Positions 8,731-17,401 of a DNA stretch of 64,000 nt are shown here, one piece after another. Made by a program: the position numbers and the translations under genes. Below the pieces are notes generated by a model. That model ran no database searches and was not told the DNA's origin. It was given only the letters and a program-made list of their open reading frames with translations. Each line of letters begins with the position of its first letter. The stretch's first letter is position 1. This stretch comes from Archangium sp. (GTDB taxonomy: Bacteria > Myxococcota > Myxococcia > Myxococcales > Myxococcaceae). The stretch lies in assembly GCA_030681645.1 (NCBI GenBank), contig JAUXRX010000009.1, positions 310,001 through 374,000 of the forward strand, written 5' to 3'.

Positions 8731-10163
8731 CACCGGTGGAGTCTGAACACGCGGGTGCTGCCGGCGACGCCCTTGAGCGCGACCTGCTCTTCGCCGCCCT
8801 TCCAGCCGGCCTCCAGCATCGTGGCGCGGACGCCCGGGCTGTCCATCACGCCCGGCGTGAGCACGATCTCGCCCGCCTCTGCCTGCCCCTGCACCCGGGC
8901 TGCGACGTTCACGGTCTGCCCGAAGTAGTCGAGCCGCTCGTCGGACGTGACCACCAGCGCCGGCCCTTCGTGCAGCCCCACCTTGAGCCCCGTGTCGTGG
9001 CCCTCGGCCTTGAGCCCGGCGTTGAGCGAGTCCATGCCCTGCATCATCTCGAGCGCGGCCTTCGCGGCGTCGGTGGGCTCGTTGAACGACGCCATGATCG
9101 CGTCGCCCATCGTCTTCACCAGCGCGCCGTTGTGCCGCTTCACCGCCTCGGTCAGCACCTTGAAGTGTTCGCGCACGAACGTGTACGCGCGGATGTCGCC
9201 GGTCCTGTCGTACAGCTGCGTGCTGCCCTTGAGATCGGTGAAGAGCAGGGTGAGCGAGCGCAGCCGCAGGCGCATGTTCGCGTCGAGCGACTGCACGCGG
9301 AACAGGTCGCGGAAGGTCTGGTTGTTGAGCAGCATCCGCGCGGTGAAGAACGGGTGAAATGTGTTCGGGTGCCCCCCGAGGATGTCACCCAGCTGGCTGC
9401 GATCTGCGCCCTCCACCACGAAGCCCACCGGGCTGGTGCCGCGGTTCACCACGCGCAGGGCGACCTTCCCCGGGGTGACCGCCACCGACGCAGGGCCCAG
9501 GCCGGTGGGGAGCGCGGTGACCTCGACGCTGTCGGCACCTCCCTCGGTGATGGGCAGCGCCACCTGGCTGTGCGTGTCGAGCGACATGAGCCGGTACGAG
9601 TGGCCCGCCTTCACCTCGAGCGTGAGTGACACCTCGGTGCCCGGCTCCACGGAATACGGCCCGCGCGTGGCGTCGTCGAGGAAGCGCTGGAAGGGCGCCG
9701 AGCGCTCGAAGCTGCTGCTGAAGAAGAAGCGCTGGTAGCTCGCCGCGTTCTTGAAGGTGTCGAACTCGAGCTCGCGAACGCCGACCTCGACCGAGAAGCC
9801 CACCTCGACGCGGTCGTCCAGCTCGGCCTCGAGATCGACCTGGCACATGAGGCAGTGAAACTGGCGCGCGGGCACCGCGTCCAGGCTGTCGAGCTGGTAC
9901 TCGATGCCACCGCACATCGGGCACACCAGGTTGAAGCGCAACTCGAGCAGCCCCGCGCGCGCCGCGTGCAGGAAGAGGTCGAGGGCCGCCCGTTGAGGCA
10001 GGCCGTGCGTGTCGGCGAAGCGCAGCGGGTTCACCCGGAAACACTTCCAGTCGTCGGGGTCCTGCAGCAGGGCCGCGAGGTGATCGACGTGTTGCCCATT
10101 GAGCCCGGGCACACCCCGCAGGGCTGCCAGCCGCTGCTCGAACAGTCGCTGGTTGAGGCGCAT
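8730..10163 (-). CDS. Class III adenylate/guanylate cyclase domain protein
   Basis: The protein (477 aa from ATG 10163; a GTG 6 nt upstream is an alternative) has three parts. The N-terminal part is DUF5939-like. It contains a Cys-x2-Cys pair (CPMCGG) and a second one (CLMC), which could bind zinc, and a following beta-rich sensor region. The C-terminal ~190 residues are a class III cyclase catalytic domain: TLLFTDLKGSTQLYDR carries a metal-binding Asp, GDAIMASF is the second conserved Asp region, and DYFGQTVNVAARV is the typical dimer/transition-state region. It should make cyclic AMP or cyclic GMP in the cytoplasm. It heads the minus-strand run that continues into the MYXO-CTERM protein. 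Confidence 0.85.
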   Translation of the reverse strand: MRLNQRLFEQRLAALRGVPGLNGQHVDHLAALLQDPDDWKCFRVNPLRFADTHGLPQRAALDLFLHAARAGLLELRFNLVCPMCGGIEYQLDSLDAVPARQFHCLMCQVDLEAELDDRVEVGFSVEVGVRELEFDTFKNAASYQRFFFSSSFERSAPFQRFLDDATRGPYSVEPGTEVSLTLEVKAGHSYRLMSLDTHSQVALPITEGGADSVEVTALPTGLGPASVAVTPGKVALRVVNRGTSPVGFVVEGADRSQLGDILGGHPNTFHPFFTARMLLNNQTFRDLFRVQSLDANMRLRLRSLTLLFTDLKGSTQLYDRTGDIRAYTFVREHFKVLTEAVKRHNGALVKTMGDAIMASFNEPTDAAKAALEMMQGMDSLNAGLKAEGHDTGLKVGLHEGPALVVTSDERLDYFGQTVNVAARVQGQAEAGEIVLTPGVMDSPGVRATMLEAGWKGGEEQVALKGVAGSTRVFRLHR

Positions 10164-10183
10164 CGCCACAGCGTACCCCCGAC

Positions 10184-10212
10184 TTGACAGTGGAATTGGG
10201 CTGCTTTACCTC
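10184..10212 (+). promoter_or_regulatory. Possible sigma-70-type promoter for the ABC operon
   Basis: A perfect -35 hexamer TTGACA at 10184-10189 is followed after 16-17 bp by a weak -10 (TTACCT / TACCTC). This lies about 35 nt upstream of the ABC ATPase start and also between the divergent cyclase gene and the operon. A strong -35 with a weak -10 is common in myxobacterial promoters. Not tested. Confidence 0.4.
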
Positions 10213-10246
10213 GCGCTCCGTCAACTCGTGCTGGTGAGAACAGACG

Positions 10247-11221
10247 ATGCCCAACTCGATGATCCGAATCGAGAGGCTGACGAAGCGCTACGGCCCCACC
10301 GAAGCGCTCAAAGGCCTCTCTTTTGAAGTACCCCGAGGGCAGGTGGTCGGGTTCCTGGGCCCCAACGGCGCAGGGAAGTCGACCACCATGCGGATCCTCG
10401 CGGGCTACCTGACGCCCACCGCCGGCCAGGCGCTGGTGGGTGACGTCGACGTGGTCGCAGAGCCCGTGCGTGCGCGCAGGCTCATCGGCTACCTGCCCGA
10501 GAACAACCCGCTCTACGAAGAGATGATGGTCGTCGACTTCCTCCGCTTCATCGCGGAAGCGCGCCAGGTCGACAAGGCCGTGCGCAGCGCCCGCATCAGG
10601 AACGCGGTCGAGCGCTGCGGCCTGGGCGGCGTGATCTCGAAGGACATCGGCCAGCTCTCCAAGGGCTACCGGCAGCGCGTGGGCCTCGCCCAGGCGATCC
10701 TCCACGAGCCTGACCTGCTCATCCTCGACGAGCCGACCTCGGGCCTCGACCCGAACCAGATCGTCGAGATCCGGGCGCTGATCAAGGACCTGGGCAGGGA
10801 GAAGACGGTCATCCTCTCCACGCACGTGCTGTCTGAGGTGCAGAGCACCTGCTCGCGCGTGTTGATCATCAACGACGGCAGGCTCGTCGCCGACGATTCC
10901 CCCGAGCACCTCACCGCGGGTGGGGAAGGCTCGCTCGTGATCGTCCTCGCCAGCCGCAACGGCGCTCCGCTCGACCCCGCGCACGTCGCGGGGCTGCTGC
11001 GCGCGGTGCCCGGCGTCACGGGCGTGGAGGGCGCAGAAGGCGAAGGTCACGGCACCGCGGGCTTCCGCCTGCGCTTCGGACTGGAAGATCCGCGCCGCGC
11101 GCTCTTCGAGGCGGTGGTGAAGCACGACCTGATGTTGCTCGAGGTGCGCCGCACGCAGGCCAGCCTCGAGGACACCTTCCGCAAGCTCACGGGCCAGCCA
11201 GAGCCCCGAAAGGCGGCGTGA
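10247..11221 (+). CDS. ABC transporter ATP-binding protein (Gld/ABC-2 type)
   Basis: The 324-residue ATPase has Walker A (GPNGAGKS) at about residue 38, the signature region LSKGYRQR, Walker B (LLILDEPTSGLD) and the switch His (STHVLSE). About 90 extra C-terminal residues end in a GldA-like tail (LEDTFRKLTGQ). It begins a four-gene plus-strand operon with tight spacing: permease, GldG-like protein and DUF4340 protein. In Bacteroidetes the GldAFG complex supports gliding, but in myxobacteria this set is widespread and its cargo is not established. It acts at the cytoplasmic face of the inner membrane. Confidence 0.9.
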   Translation: MPNSMIRIERLTKRYGPTEALKGLSFEVPRGQVVGFLGPNGAGKSTTMRILAGYLTPTAGQALVGDVDVVAEPVRARRLIGYLPENNPLYEEMMVVDFLRFIAEARQVDKAVRSARIRNAVERCGLGGVISKDIGQLSKGYRQRVGLAQAILHEPDLLILDEPTSGLDPNQIVEIRALIKDLGREKTVILSTHVLSEVQSTCSRVLIINDGRLVADDSPEHLTAGGEGSLVIVLASRNGAPLDPAHVAGLLRAVPGVTGVEGAEGEGHGTAGFRLRFGLEDPRRALFEAVVKHDLMLLEVRRTQASLEDTFRKLTGQPEPRKAA

Positions 11222-11222
11222 C

Positions 11223-11942
11223 ATGGAAAGCACCCTCGCCGTGGCGAAGCGCGAGTTCCGCACCTTCTTCGCCTCGCCCATCGCCTACATCGTCCTCGGC
11301 GGCTTCCTGCTGCTCGCGGGCTGGCTGTACTTCAGCACCCTGTTCCTCGCGGGGCAGGCCTCGCTCCGCGGCTTCTTCGGCGTGGTGCCCGTGCTCTTCG
11401 TGGTGCTCGTGCCCGCCATCACCATGCGCGCGCTCGCCGAGGAGCGGAAGAGCGGCACGCTCGAGCTCCTCCTCACCCTCCCCATGGAAGACTGGCAGAT
11501 CGTCGCCGGCAAGTTCCTCGCCGCGCTGGGTATGGTGGCGGTCGGCCTGGTGTGGACGATTCCCTACGCGGTCTCCGTCGCCTCGCTCACCGGCCCGGGC
11601 GCGCCGTTCGATTGGGGTCCGGTGCTCGCCGGGTATCTGGGCCTGCTGCTGCTCGCCGGCAGCTTCATCGGGCTGGGCCTGTGGGGCAGCGCCCTCTCGC
11701 GCAACCAGATCGTCGGCTTCATCGTCGGGCTGGTGCTCTGCTTCGCCTTCGCCTTCATCGACAAGTTCGCCGCGCTCCTGCCCGAGACGCTGGGCCAGGT
11801 GCTCGAGTACCTGTCGGTCGACTACCACTTCGACAACATCGCCCGCGGGGTCATCGATACCCGGGACCTGGTCTTCTACGTCTCGCTGACCGCGGTGGGC
11901 CTGCTGCTGACGACGAGGACGCTCTCGTCGGCCCGCAAGTGA
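11223..11942 (+). CDS. ABC-2 type permease (GldF-like)
   Basis: A 239-residue inner-membrane protein with six hydrophobic segments. It starts with AKREFRTFFASPIAYIVLG, the usual ABC-2 permease opening, and contains EERKSGTLELLLTLP, the conserved coupling region of this family. The start lies 1 nt after the preceding stop. Together with the ATPase it forms the transporter core. Confidence 0.9.
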   Translation: MESTLAVAKREFRTFFASPIAYIVLGGFLLLAGWLYFSTLFLAGQASLRGFFGVVPVLFVVLVPAITMRALAEERKSGTLELLLTLPMEDWQIVAGKFLAALGMVAVGLVWTIPYAVSVASLTGPGAPFDWGPVLAGYLGLLLLAGSFIGLGLWGSALSRNQIVGFIVGLVLCFAFAFIDKFAALLPETLGQVLEYLSVDYHFDNIARGVIDTRDLVFYVSLTAVGLLLTTRTLSSARK

Positions 11943-11951
11943 GGAGCTGAC

Positions 11952-13622
11952 ATGAAACTGCAACACGGACTGTTTCTGGCGGCCGTCCTCGGCAGCCTGG
12001 TGCTGGTCAACGTGATGGGGCTGCGCTTCTTCGGCCGGCTCGACGTGACGCGCGATCGTTCGTTCACCCTCGCGGCTGCCTCTCGCGAGACCCTGGGCGC
12101 GCTCGACGAGCCCGTCACGGTGACCGCGTACTTCACCGACAACCTGCCCGCGCCGTACTCGAGCAACGCCCGCTACGTGCGCGACCTGCTCGAGGAGTTC
12201 CGCGCCGCCTCGAAGGGCCAGGTCGCCTTCGAGTTCATCGACCCCGCCGGCCAGGAGACCGAGAAGGACAAGGAGACGAAGCGCGAGGTGAAGCAGGACA
12301 TCTTCGGCCGCCGCTTCCGCGAGCCCACCTCGGTGGAGAAGGAGCTCACCTCGGCCGGCGTGCAGCCCGTCGAGATCCGCGTCATCGAAGACGACCAGCA
12401 GCAGACGAAGCGCGCGTACATGGGCCTGGTCATCAAGCACAAGGAGAAGAAGGAGGTCATCCCCGTGGTGCAGCGCCTCGAGGGCCTCGAGTACGACCTC
12501 ACCTCGCTCATCCGCAAGCTGGCGCGCACCCGCACGCCGGTGATCGGCATCGTCCAGGGCCACGGTGAGCCCTCGCTGCAGGAGAAGCTGCAGATCCTCC
12601 AGAGCTCGCTCTCGCAGACGTACGAGCTGCGCCCGGTGGAGCTGGGCCAGAAGGACCGCTTCGATTCGTCGCTCGACGCGCTGCTGGTGATCGGCCCGAA
12701 GACCGCGCTGTCCCCGGTGGAGGCGAAGGCGATCGATCAGTTCCTGATGGAAGGGAAGTCGGTCGCGCTCTTCCTCGACTCGCTCCAGGTCGACCTGCGC
12801 CAGTTCAACCCGGCCGAGGCGAACCACGGCCTGACGCAGCTGCTCGGCAGCTACGGGGTCACGCTGGGAGATCAGCTCGTCGCCGACGTGAACGCCGCGA
12901 ACATCAACGTGAGCGAGCGGCGCGGCTTCATGCTGGTGCAGATGCCGGTGCCGTACCCGTTCCTGCCGGTGGTGAAGCACCTCGAGGGCGAAAGCCCCAT
13001 CAGCAAGGGCCTCTCCGAGGTCATCTTCCCCTTCGCCAGCCCGGTCTCGGTGAAGCCCGCAGACGGGGTGCAGGCGCTCACCCTGGCGCGCTCGTCGAAC
13101 AAGAGCTGGCTGGAGAACAAGCCGGCCAACGTCGACCCGCGGCGCGACTGGCGGTCCGAGTCGCCGCAGCTCAGCGGCCCCCACCCGCTGATGGTGCAGC
13201 TCAGCGGCAAGTTCAAGAGCGCGTACGCGGCGGAAGCGGCGCAGTCGACGCCGGGCGCCACGCCGGTGCTGGCCGAGAGCAAGAGCGAGTCGCGGTTGAT
13301 CGTGGTGGGCACCTCGGCCCTCATCCAGGACGACTTCGCCGGCATGAGCCGCGGCAACCAGGCGCTGCTGCTCAACGTCACCGACTGGCTGCTGCTCGAC
13401 CCGGCGCTGCTGGCCATGCGCTCGCGGGGGTTGCAGATGGCCACCTTGAAGCCCGAGCTGTCTGACGGCACGCGCAACGCGGTCAAGTTCGGCAACGCGC
13501 TGGGCCTGCCGGCGTTGCTCGCGCTGTTCGGGCTCGTCCGTTGGCGCATGCGAGAGGCAGGGAGGACCCGTGTCTCCCTCTCCTCCGCGGGGGAGAGGGC
13601 CGGGGAGAGGGCGAGCACATGA
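11952..13622 (+). CDS. GldG-family ABC transporter auxiliary protein
   Basis: A GAGGAG ribosome site precedes the ATG at 11952. The 556-residue protein has an N-terminal membrane anchor (residues of about 7-27) and a large extracytoplasmic domain beginning RFFGRLDVTRDRSFTLAAAS, typical of the GldG/ABC-type uncharacterised transport family. It has a second membrane helix near the C-terminus (LGLPALLALFGLVRW). The last ~17 codons are supplied by a palindromic repeat element (SLSSAGERAGERAS), so the native C-terminus was probably shorter. It overlaps the next gene by 4 nt (ATGA). Confidence 0.88.
   Translation: MKLQHGLFLAAVLGSLVLVNVMGLRFFGRLDVTRDRSFTLAAASRETLGALDEPVTVTAYFTDNLPAPYSSNARYVRDLLEEFRAASKGQVAFEFIDPAGQETEKDKETKREVKQDIFGRRFREPTSVEKELTSAGVQPVEIRVIEDDQQQTKRAYMGLVIKHKEKKEVIPVVQRLEGLEYDLTSLIRKLARTRTPVIGIVQGHGEPSLQEKLQILQSSLSQTYELRPVELGQKDRFDSSLDALLVIGPKTALSPVEAKAIDQFLMEGKSVALFLDSLQVDLRQFNPAEANHGLTQLLGSYGVTLGDQLVADVNAANINVSERRGFMLVQMPVPYPFLPVVKHLEGESPISKGLSEVIFPFASPVSVKPADGVQALTLARSSNKSWLENKPANVDPRRDWRSESPQLSGPHPLMVQLSGKFKSAYAAEAAQSTPGATPVLAESKSESRLIVVGTSALIQDDFAGMSRGNQALLLNVTDWLLLDPALLAMRSRGLQMATLKPELSDGTRNAVKFGNALGLPALLALFGLVRWRMREAGRTRVSLSSAGERAGERAST
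13576..13611. repeat. Palindromic repeat element (copy 1)
   Basis: ccctctcc ... ggagaggg arms, followed by a second gggagaggg, form a hairpin-capable element. It sits at the extreme 3' end of the GldG-like gene and encodes its last residues. Close copies lie at 21244-21285 and 21301-21350 (inverted pair) and at 23838-23873. Confidence 0.7.
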
Positions 13623-14968
13623 AGCGCTCGACGCTCATCGCAGTGGCCGTCTTCGGGGTCCTCACACTCCTCTTCGTCGCGACGCGTGAACCGCAGGTGA
13701 CTGTCGGAGTGCAGAAGCTCCAGCTCGCACCCGTCAGCGCGGACGCCATCGTCGAGATGTCCTTCGGCCCCATCGTCCTCAAGTCCGAAGGCGGTGCGTG
13801 GACGGTGGGCAACTCGGGCAAGCGTTACCCCGCCGACGAAGGCCAGGTGAAGGCCGCCACGCAGGGCTTCGCCGAGCTCAAGGCCGAAGACTTCGTGAGC
13901 GACCGCGCCGAGAAGCACGCCGACCTCGAGGTCGACGGCACGAAGGGCGTCACCGTGAAGGCGAGCACCGCGAGCGGCGTGGTGCGCGAGCTGGTGCTGG
14001 GCAAGGCTTCGCGCAGCGGCGGGGCCTACCTGCGCGAGGCGAAGTCGAACGCCGTGTTCACCATCAACGGCAGCCTCCCGTACCTGGCGAAGCGCGACCT
14101 CACCTCGTGGCGCAAGAAGTCGATCTCCACCTTCAAGCTCGACGAGGTGAGCCGGGTGACGTTCAGCGGGCCCACGCCGTGGTCCCTCGTCTCCGGCACG
14201 GAACCGGGGAGCTGGAAGCTCGAAGCCCCGACCGCGAAGGACTACCGGTTCGACGCCGCGGCCGCGCAGCAGCTCATGGGCCAGCTCGCCAACCTCTCGG
14301 CGCAGGACTTCCTCGAGGGTCCGGTCGAGGCGGTGACCGAGGTGAAGGCCGAGCTCGCGAGCGGCAAGTCGGTGACGCTGCGGCTGGGGGCGAAGCGGCC
14401 CGATGGCACGTACGCGCTCGCGGTCGAAGGCGACGCGCAGAGCTACCTGCTCCCCGGCTGGCAGGCGGAGCAGCTGCTGAAGGACCCCGAAGGGCTGCGC
14501 GATCTGCGGCTGCTGCACTTCGACCCTGCCCAGGTCGAGCGCTTCTCCCTGGTCGCCGGTGGCAAGAAGACCATCGTCGCGAAGGAAGGCGAGAGCTGGA
14601 AGCTGGTCGAGCCGAAGACCCCGACCCAGTTCGACGCGCAGCAGGTCGGCCCGCAGCTCACCCGCATCGCCTCGATGCGCGGGCTGAAGCTGGTGCGCGA
14701 CCTGGTCGACCCGAAGCCCTCGATCCAGCTCGAGCTCACCTTGAAGGGTGGGGCGACGCAGCACCTGCGGCTGAGCGAGACGCACGCCAGGGGCGACGAC
14801 GGCCTGCTCTACGCGGTGAACGCGGGCGACAAGACCTGGCTCGAGACGGGCGAGGCCATCTTCAAGCGCCCCCCGCCGCCCCCGGGCGGCGGCTTCCAGG
14901 GGCTCGACCAGCTCCCGCCCGAGCTTCGCCAGCAGCTCGAGGCCCAGCTGCGCCAGCAGCAGCGCTGA
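13619..14968 (+). CDS. DUF4340 domain protein of the Gld-type ABC operon
   Basis: The ATG at 13619 overlaps the stop of the GldG-like gene. The 449-residue protein has an N-terminal membrane anchor (STLIAVAVFGVLTLLFVATR). Repeated beta-rich units then recur three times with a WKL motif (GSWKLEAPTAKDYRFDAAAAQQL; SWKLVEPKTPTQFDAQQVG), which is characteristic of DUF4340 proteins. They are regularly found as the last gene after gldFG homologues. It ends in a Pro/Gln-rich tail (QLRQQQR). It is probably an extracytoplasmic partner of the transporter. Confidence 0.85.
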   Translation: MKRSTLIAVAVFGVLTLLFVATREPQVTVGVQKLQLAPVSADAIVEMSFGPIVLKSEGGAWTVGNSGKRYPADEGQVKAATQGFAELKAEDFVSDRAEKHADLEVDGTKGVTVKASTASGVVRELVLGKASRSGGAYLREAKSNAVFTINGSLPYLAKRDLTSWRKKSISTFKLDEVSRVTFSGPTPWSLVSGTEPGSWKLEAPTAKDYRFDAAAAQQLMGQLANLSAQDFLEGPVEAVTEVKAELASGKSVTLRLGAKRPDGTYALAVEGDAQSYLLPGWQAEQLLKDPEGLRDLRLLHFDPAQVERFSLVAGGKKTIVAKEGESWKLVEPKTPTQFDAQQVGPQLTRIASMRGLKLVRDLVDPKPSIQLELTLKGGATQHLRLSETHARGDDGLLYAVNAGDKTWLETGEAIFKRPPPPPGGGFQGLDQLPPELRQQLEAQLRQQQR

Positions 14969-14980
14969 AAGCTGACAGCG

Positions 14981-15022
14981 TTGTAACGTTACAACTTTGT
15001 AAGGTTACACTGTTGTAAGGTA
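14981..15022. promoter_or_regulatory. Three phased TTGTAA-type operator repeats
   Basis: A perfect 14-bp palindrome (TTGTAACGTTACAA, 14981-14994) is followed by a near-palindrome (TGTAAGGTTACA, 14998-15009) and a half copy (TGTAAGGTA, 15014-15022). The TGTAA units begin at 14982, 14998 and 15014, exactly 16 bp apart. The last copy supplies the AAGG ribosome-binding sequence and ends 5 nt before the ATG of the ATPase-nuclease gene. A protein bound here would block both transcription and translation initiation. Confidence 0.7.
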
Positions 15023-15027
15023 GTTCC

Positions 15028-16623
15028 ATGTTCCAGACCACGCTCCCGGTCGTTGGTCCCGAGTTTCGCGACCGCACGGTCCAGCTCGCTCGCATCGCTG
15101 CCTGCGTCGAGAAGCTCCGGGCCGGGTCGCCCCACTGGCTGGCGCTGCTGGGGCCCCGCAAGGTGGGCAAGACCAGCCTGTTGCTCGAGACTTCCAGGCG
15201 CGTCGGCGCCCCGGTGGTCTTCGCCATCCTCGACGTGTTCGATCACGTGCCCGTCACCGACGAGGTGCTGCGGCTGCTGGTGCTGCGCGTGGTCGACCGG
15301 GTGTTCGCCGCCGAGTGTGGCCAGTCGCTCGAGGCGACCATCGACCCCGACTCGTACCGGGCCGCGCTCTCAGGCTCGCCCCGCTTCGCCACCCTGCCTC
15401 CCGACTTGAGGCAGCTCCTGCTCGGCCTCAAGGAGCTCGAGCTCACCGCGCTCACCACCAGCCGGCTGCTCGACGTGCCCGAGCGCCTCGCCGAGCGGCT
15501 GGGCCTCTTCCTGGTGGTGGCGGTCGACGAGTTCCAGGAGCTCGCGGCGCTGCGGGTGGGCCGCCCGGCCGTCGAGGTGCTGCCGATGCTGCGCAGCGCG
15601 TGGCAGAAGCACCGCCGCGTCTCGTACGTGGTCTCGGGCTCTGCACGCAGCATGATGACCGACCTGGTCGCCTCGCAGCGCTCGCCGTTCTTCGGCCACT
15701 TCGAGCTGATGGAGGTCGGGGAGTTCGAGCGCGAGGACGCGGTGGCCCTGCTGATCGACAGCGCGGTCCCGGGCCGCAAGGTGAGCCGCGCGCTCGCCGA
15801 GAAAGCGGTCGACACCCTGGGGGGCAACCCCTTCTACCTCCAGCTCCTCGGCGAGCAGCTCGCGGCCATCGCGGCGCCGCTCGACGACGCGGCGCTCAAG
15901 GAAGCCGTCTCGCGCCTGCTCTTTCACCGCACGGGGCGCCTGGCGCTGTTCTTCGAGAGCGAGCTGGCGCGGGTGGTGGGCAGATCGTCGGCGTCGCTCG
16001 CGTTGCTCGAGCAGCTCGCGCGCGGTCCCGCCCGGCCGGTCGACCTGCAGCGCGCGGTGCGGCTGAGCTCGTCGAGCGTGGTGAACTACCTCGCGCGGCT
16101 GGGCGACATCATCCGCGCGCGCGAAGACGGCACCTGGGAGCTCAGCGACCGGGTGATGGCGCTCTGGCTGCAGTGGCGCGCCCCGGGCGGGGCGGCCGTG
16201 CCCATGACCGTCATCGGCGACGAAGGCGAGCGCGTCGTCGCCCAGGCGCTGGCCGAGCTCGGCTTCGAGCTGGTCTACCAATCGAAGGCGTCGCGCGGCG
16301 CGTTCGACCTGCTCGCGCTTCGCGCGGGCGTGATGGTGGGCATCCAGGTGAAGCGGTCGCCGCTGCCGCTGCACTTCAGCGCCGCGGCGTGGAAGCGCAT
16401 GGAAGCCGAGGCGCAGCGCCTGGGCTGGCTGCCCGTCATCGCCTCGGTGACGGCCGAGGGCGTCGTCACCTTCCTCGACCCCCGCAAGGGGCGGAAGAAG
16501 AAGGGCGTGTCGCTCTCTGCCGGCGCGCGCATCGAGAACCTGCTGCGCTGGGTGGATCTCACCTCTTCTTCAGGTGCGCGCCGCGCTCCGCCGCGTCGGC
16601 GAGCGAGAACGCGCGCTGCCTGA
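15028..16623 (+). CDS. AAA/STAND-type ATPase fused to a PD-(D/E)XK-like nuclease domain
   Basis: The 531-residue protein resembles the archaeal-type ATPase family (PF01637). Walker A is LLGPRKVGKTSLL at about residue 40, Walker B is VVAVDEFQELA at about 170, and sensor Ser residues lie in YVVSGSARS. A winged-helix-like region lies at about 325-375 (SSSSVVNYLARLGDIIRA). Residues of about 395-485 match the PD-(D/E)XK layout: a conserved Glu in GDEGERVVAQAL, then RGAFDLLAL, then GIQVKRS (Asp ... Gln-x-Lys). The last ~20 residues are Arg-rich and read through a degenerate copy of another gene's 3' end. It may be a nucleic-acid-dependent ATPase acting in DNA repair or defence. The operator upstream suggests autoregulation. 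Confidence 0.75.
   Translation: MFQTTLPVVGPEFRDRTVQLARIAACVEKLRAGSPHWLALLGPRKVGKTSLLLETSRRVGAPVVFAILDVFDHVPVTDEVLRLLVLRVVDRVFAAECGQSLEATIDPDSYRAALSGSPRFATLPPDLRQLLLGLKELELTALTTSRLLDVPERLAERLGLFLVVAVDEFQELAALRVGRPAVEVLPMLRSAWQKHRRVSYVVSGSARSMMTDLVASQRSPFFGHFELMEVGEFEREDAVALLIDSAVPGRKVSRALAEKAVDTLGGNPFYLQLLGEQLAAIAAPLDDAALKEAVSRLLFHRTGRLALFFESELARVVGRSSASLALLEQLARGPARPVDLQRAVRLSSSSVVNYLARLGDIIRAREDGTWELSDRVMALWLQWRAPGGAAVPMTVIGDEGERVVAQALAELGFELVYQSKASRGAFDLLALRAGVMVGIQVKRSPLPLHFSAAAWKRMEAEAQRLGWLPVIASVTAEGVVTFLDPRKGRKKKGVSLSAGARIENLLRWVDLTSSSGARRAPPRRRARTRAA
16565..16613. repeat. Direct repeat flanking vapBC, left copy
   Basis: This 49-bp stretch matches 17405-17453 at a constant offset of 840 bp, with roughly 40 of 49 positions identical and the first 10 exact. 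On the minus strand it encodes AFSLADAAERGAHLKK, a decayed version of the C-terminus of the coiled-coil gene at 17402 (AFSVADVAELVAFLKK). Confidence 0.7.
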
Positions 16624-16642
16624 CCGCCGCCTTCCTTCTTGA

Positions 16643-16668
16643 CCCATATTCCCGTAAAATATGGGAAT
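16643..16668. promoter_or_regulatory. Inverted-repeat operator of the toxin-antitoxin pair
   Basis: CCCATATT (16643-16650) and AATATGGG (16658-16665), together with ATTCCC/GGGAAT half-sites, form a compact AT-rich palindrome directly over the antitoxin start. This is the usual position for autorepression by an antitoxin-toxin complex. Its AT content stands out from the surroundings. Confidence 0.65.
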
Positions 16669-16903
16669 GAAGACGACTCTCGAGCTTCCGGACACGCTCC
16701 TGCGCCGCACCAAGGCCGCGGCCGCGCTGCGCGGTGTTTCGATGCGCGACTTCATCGCCCTGGCGCTGGAAGCCCAGCTCCAGCAGCGCGCTCCCGCTCC
16801 CGGCTGGCGAAGGCTCGCGGGCAAGGCCAGGAAGCTCGACACCGCGGCCGTCGACCGGGCCCTGGCCAACGAGTTCTCACGCATCGACGAGGACACCTGG
16901 TGA
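16667..16903 (+). CDS. vapB: VapB-type antitoxin
   Basis: From ATG 16667 (ATG 16661 is an alternative in the same frame) the 78-residue protein begins MKTTLELPDTLLRRTKAAAA, a ribbon-helix-helix DNA-binding N-terminus of the kind seen in VapB/CopG-like antitoxins. The C-terminal part (RRLAGKARKLDTAAVDRALANEF ... EDTW) is the expected toxin-wrapping tail. The toxin gene starts with GTG overlapping its stop codon, as is typical for coupled toxin-antitoxin pairs. The palindrome at 16643-16668 is probably its own operator. Confidence 0.85.
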   Translation: MKTTLELPDTLLRRTKAAAALRGVSMRDFIALALEAQLQQRAPAPGWRRLAGKARKLDTAAVDRALANEFSRIDEDTW

Positions 16904-17286
16904 GGGACCTCGCGCTGGATACCAATGCCGTCTCGGCGCTGCTGGAAGGAGACGTCGCGTTGCTCGAGCTCCTGGACGGAATCACCCGCTTCGCGCTGCC
17001 TGTGATCGTGGTCGGTGAGTATCGCTTCGGCCTGCAGCGCTCCCGTCACCGCAAGCAACTTGCCGCGATGCTCGACGAACTGGTGGCGGAATCGGACCTC
17101 CTCATCGTCGACGACCACACCACGCTCCACTACGCGCAAGTCAGGGAGGCGTTGCGCGCAAAGGGGCGACCGCTCCCTGAGAACGACGTGTGGATCGCTG
17201 CGCTCTGCCGGCAGCACGAACGGACGCTGGTCAGCCGCGACGGTGACTTTCAGCACGTCGCCGCTCTCACCTCTCTTCGCTGGTAG
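16900..17286 (+). CDS. vapC: VapC-type PIN-domain toxin ribonuclease
   Basis: The GTG at 16900 overlaps the antitoxin stop (GTGA). The 128-residue protein is a PIN domain. It has a first acidic residue in LALDTNAVSALLEGD, a conserved Glu in VVGEYRFGL, ENDVWIAALCRQH with the third acidic residue, and SRDGDFQHV with the fourth. All four metal-binding positions expected for a PIN ribonuclease are present, so it should be active. Substrates of VapC toxins are usually tRNAs or rRNA; which one applies here cannot be told. Confidence 0.88.
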   Translation: MRDLALDTNAVSALLEGDVALLELLDGITRFALPVIVVGEYRFGLQRSRHRKQLAAMLDELVAESDLLIVDDHTTLHYAQVREALRAKGRPLPENDVWIAALCRQHERTLVSRDGDFQHVAALTSLRW

Positions 17287-17401
17287 CGAAGCGGGCGCCT
17301 GAGCTTGCTTCCTCAATCGTCGGAAACGCTCGGCGTGAAGTCAGCCTGTCCAAGGCGAGGCGACGCTACCCAGGCTCTCGAGGGTCTTCGTTGCGGCCAT
17401 C

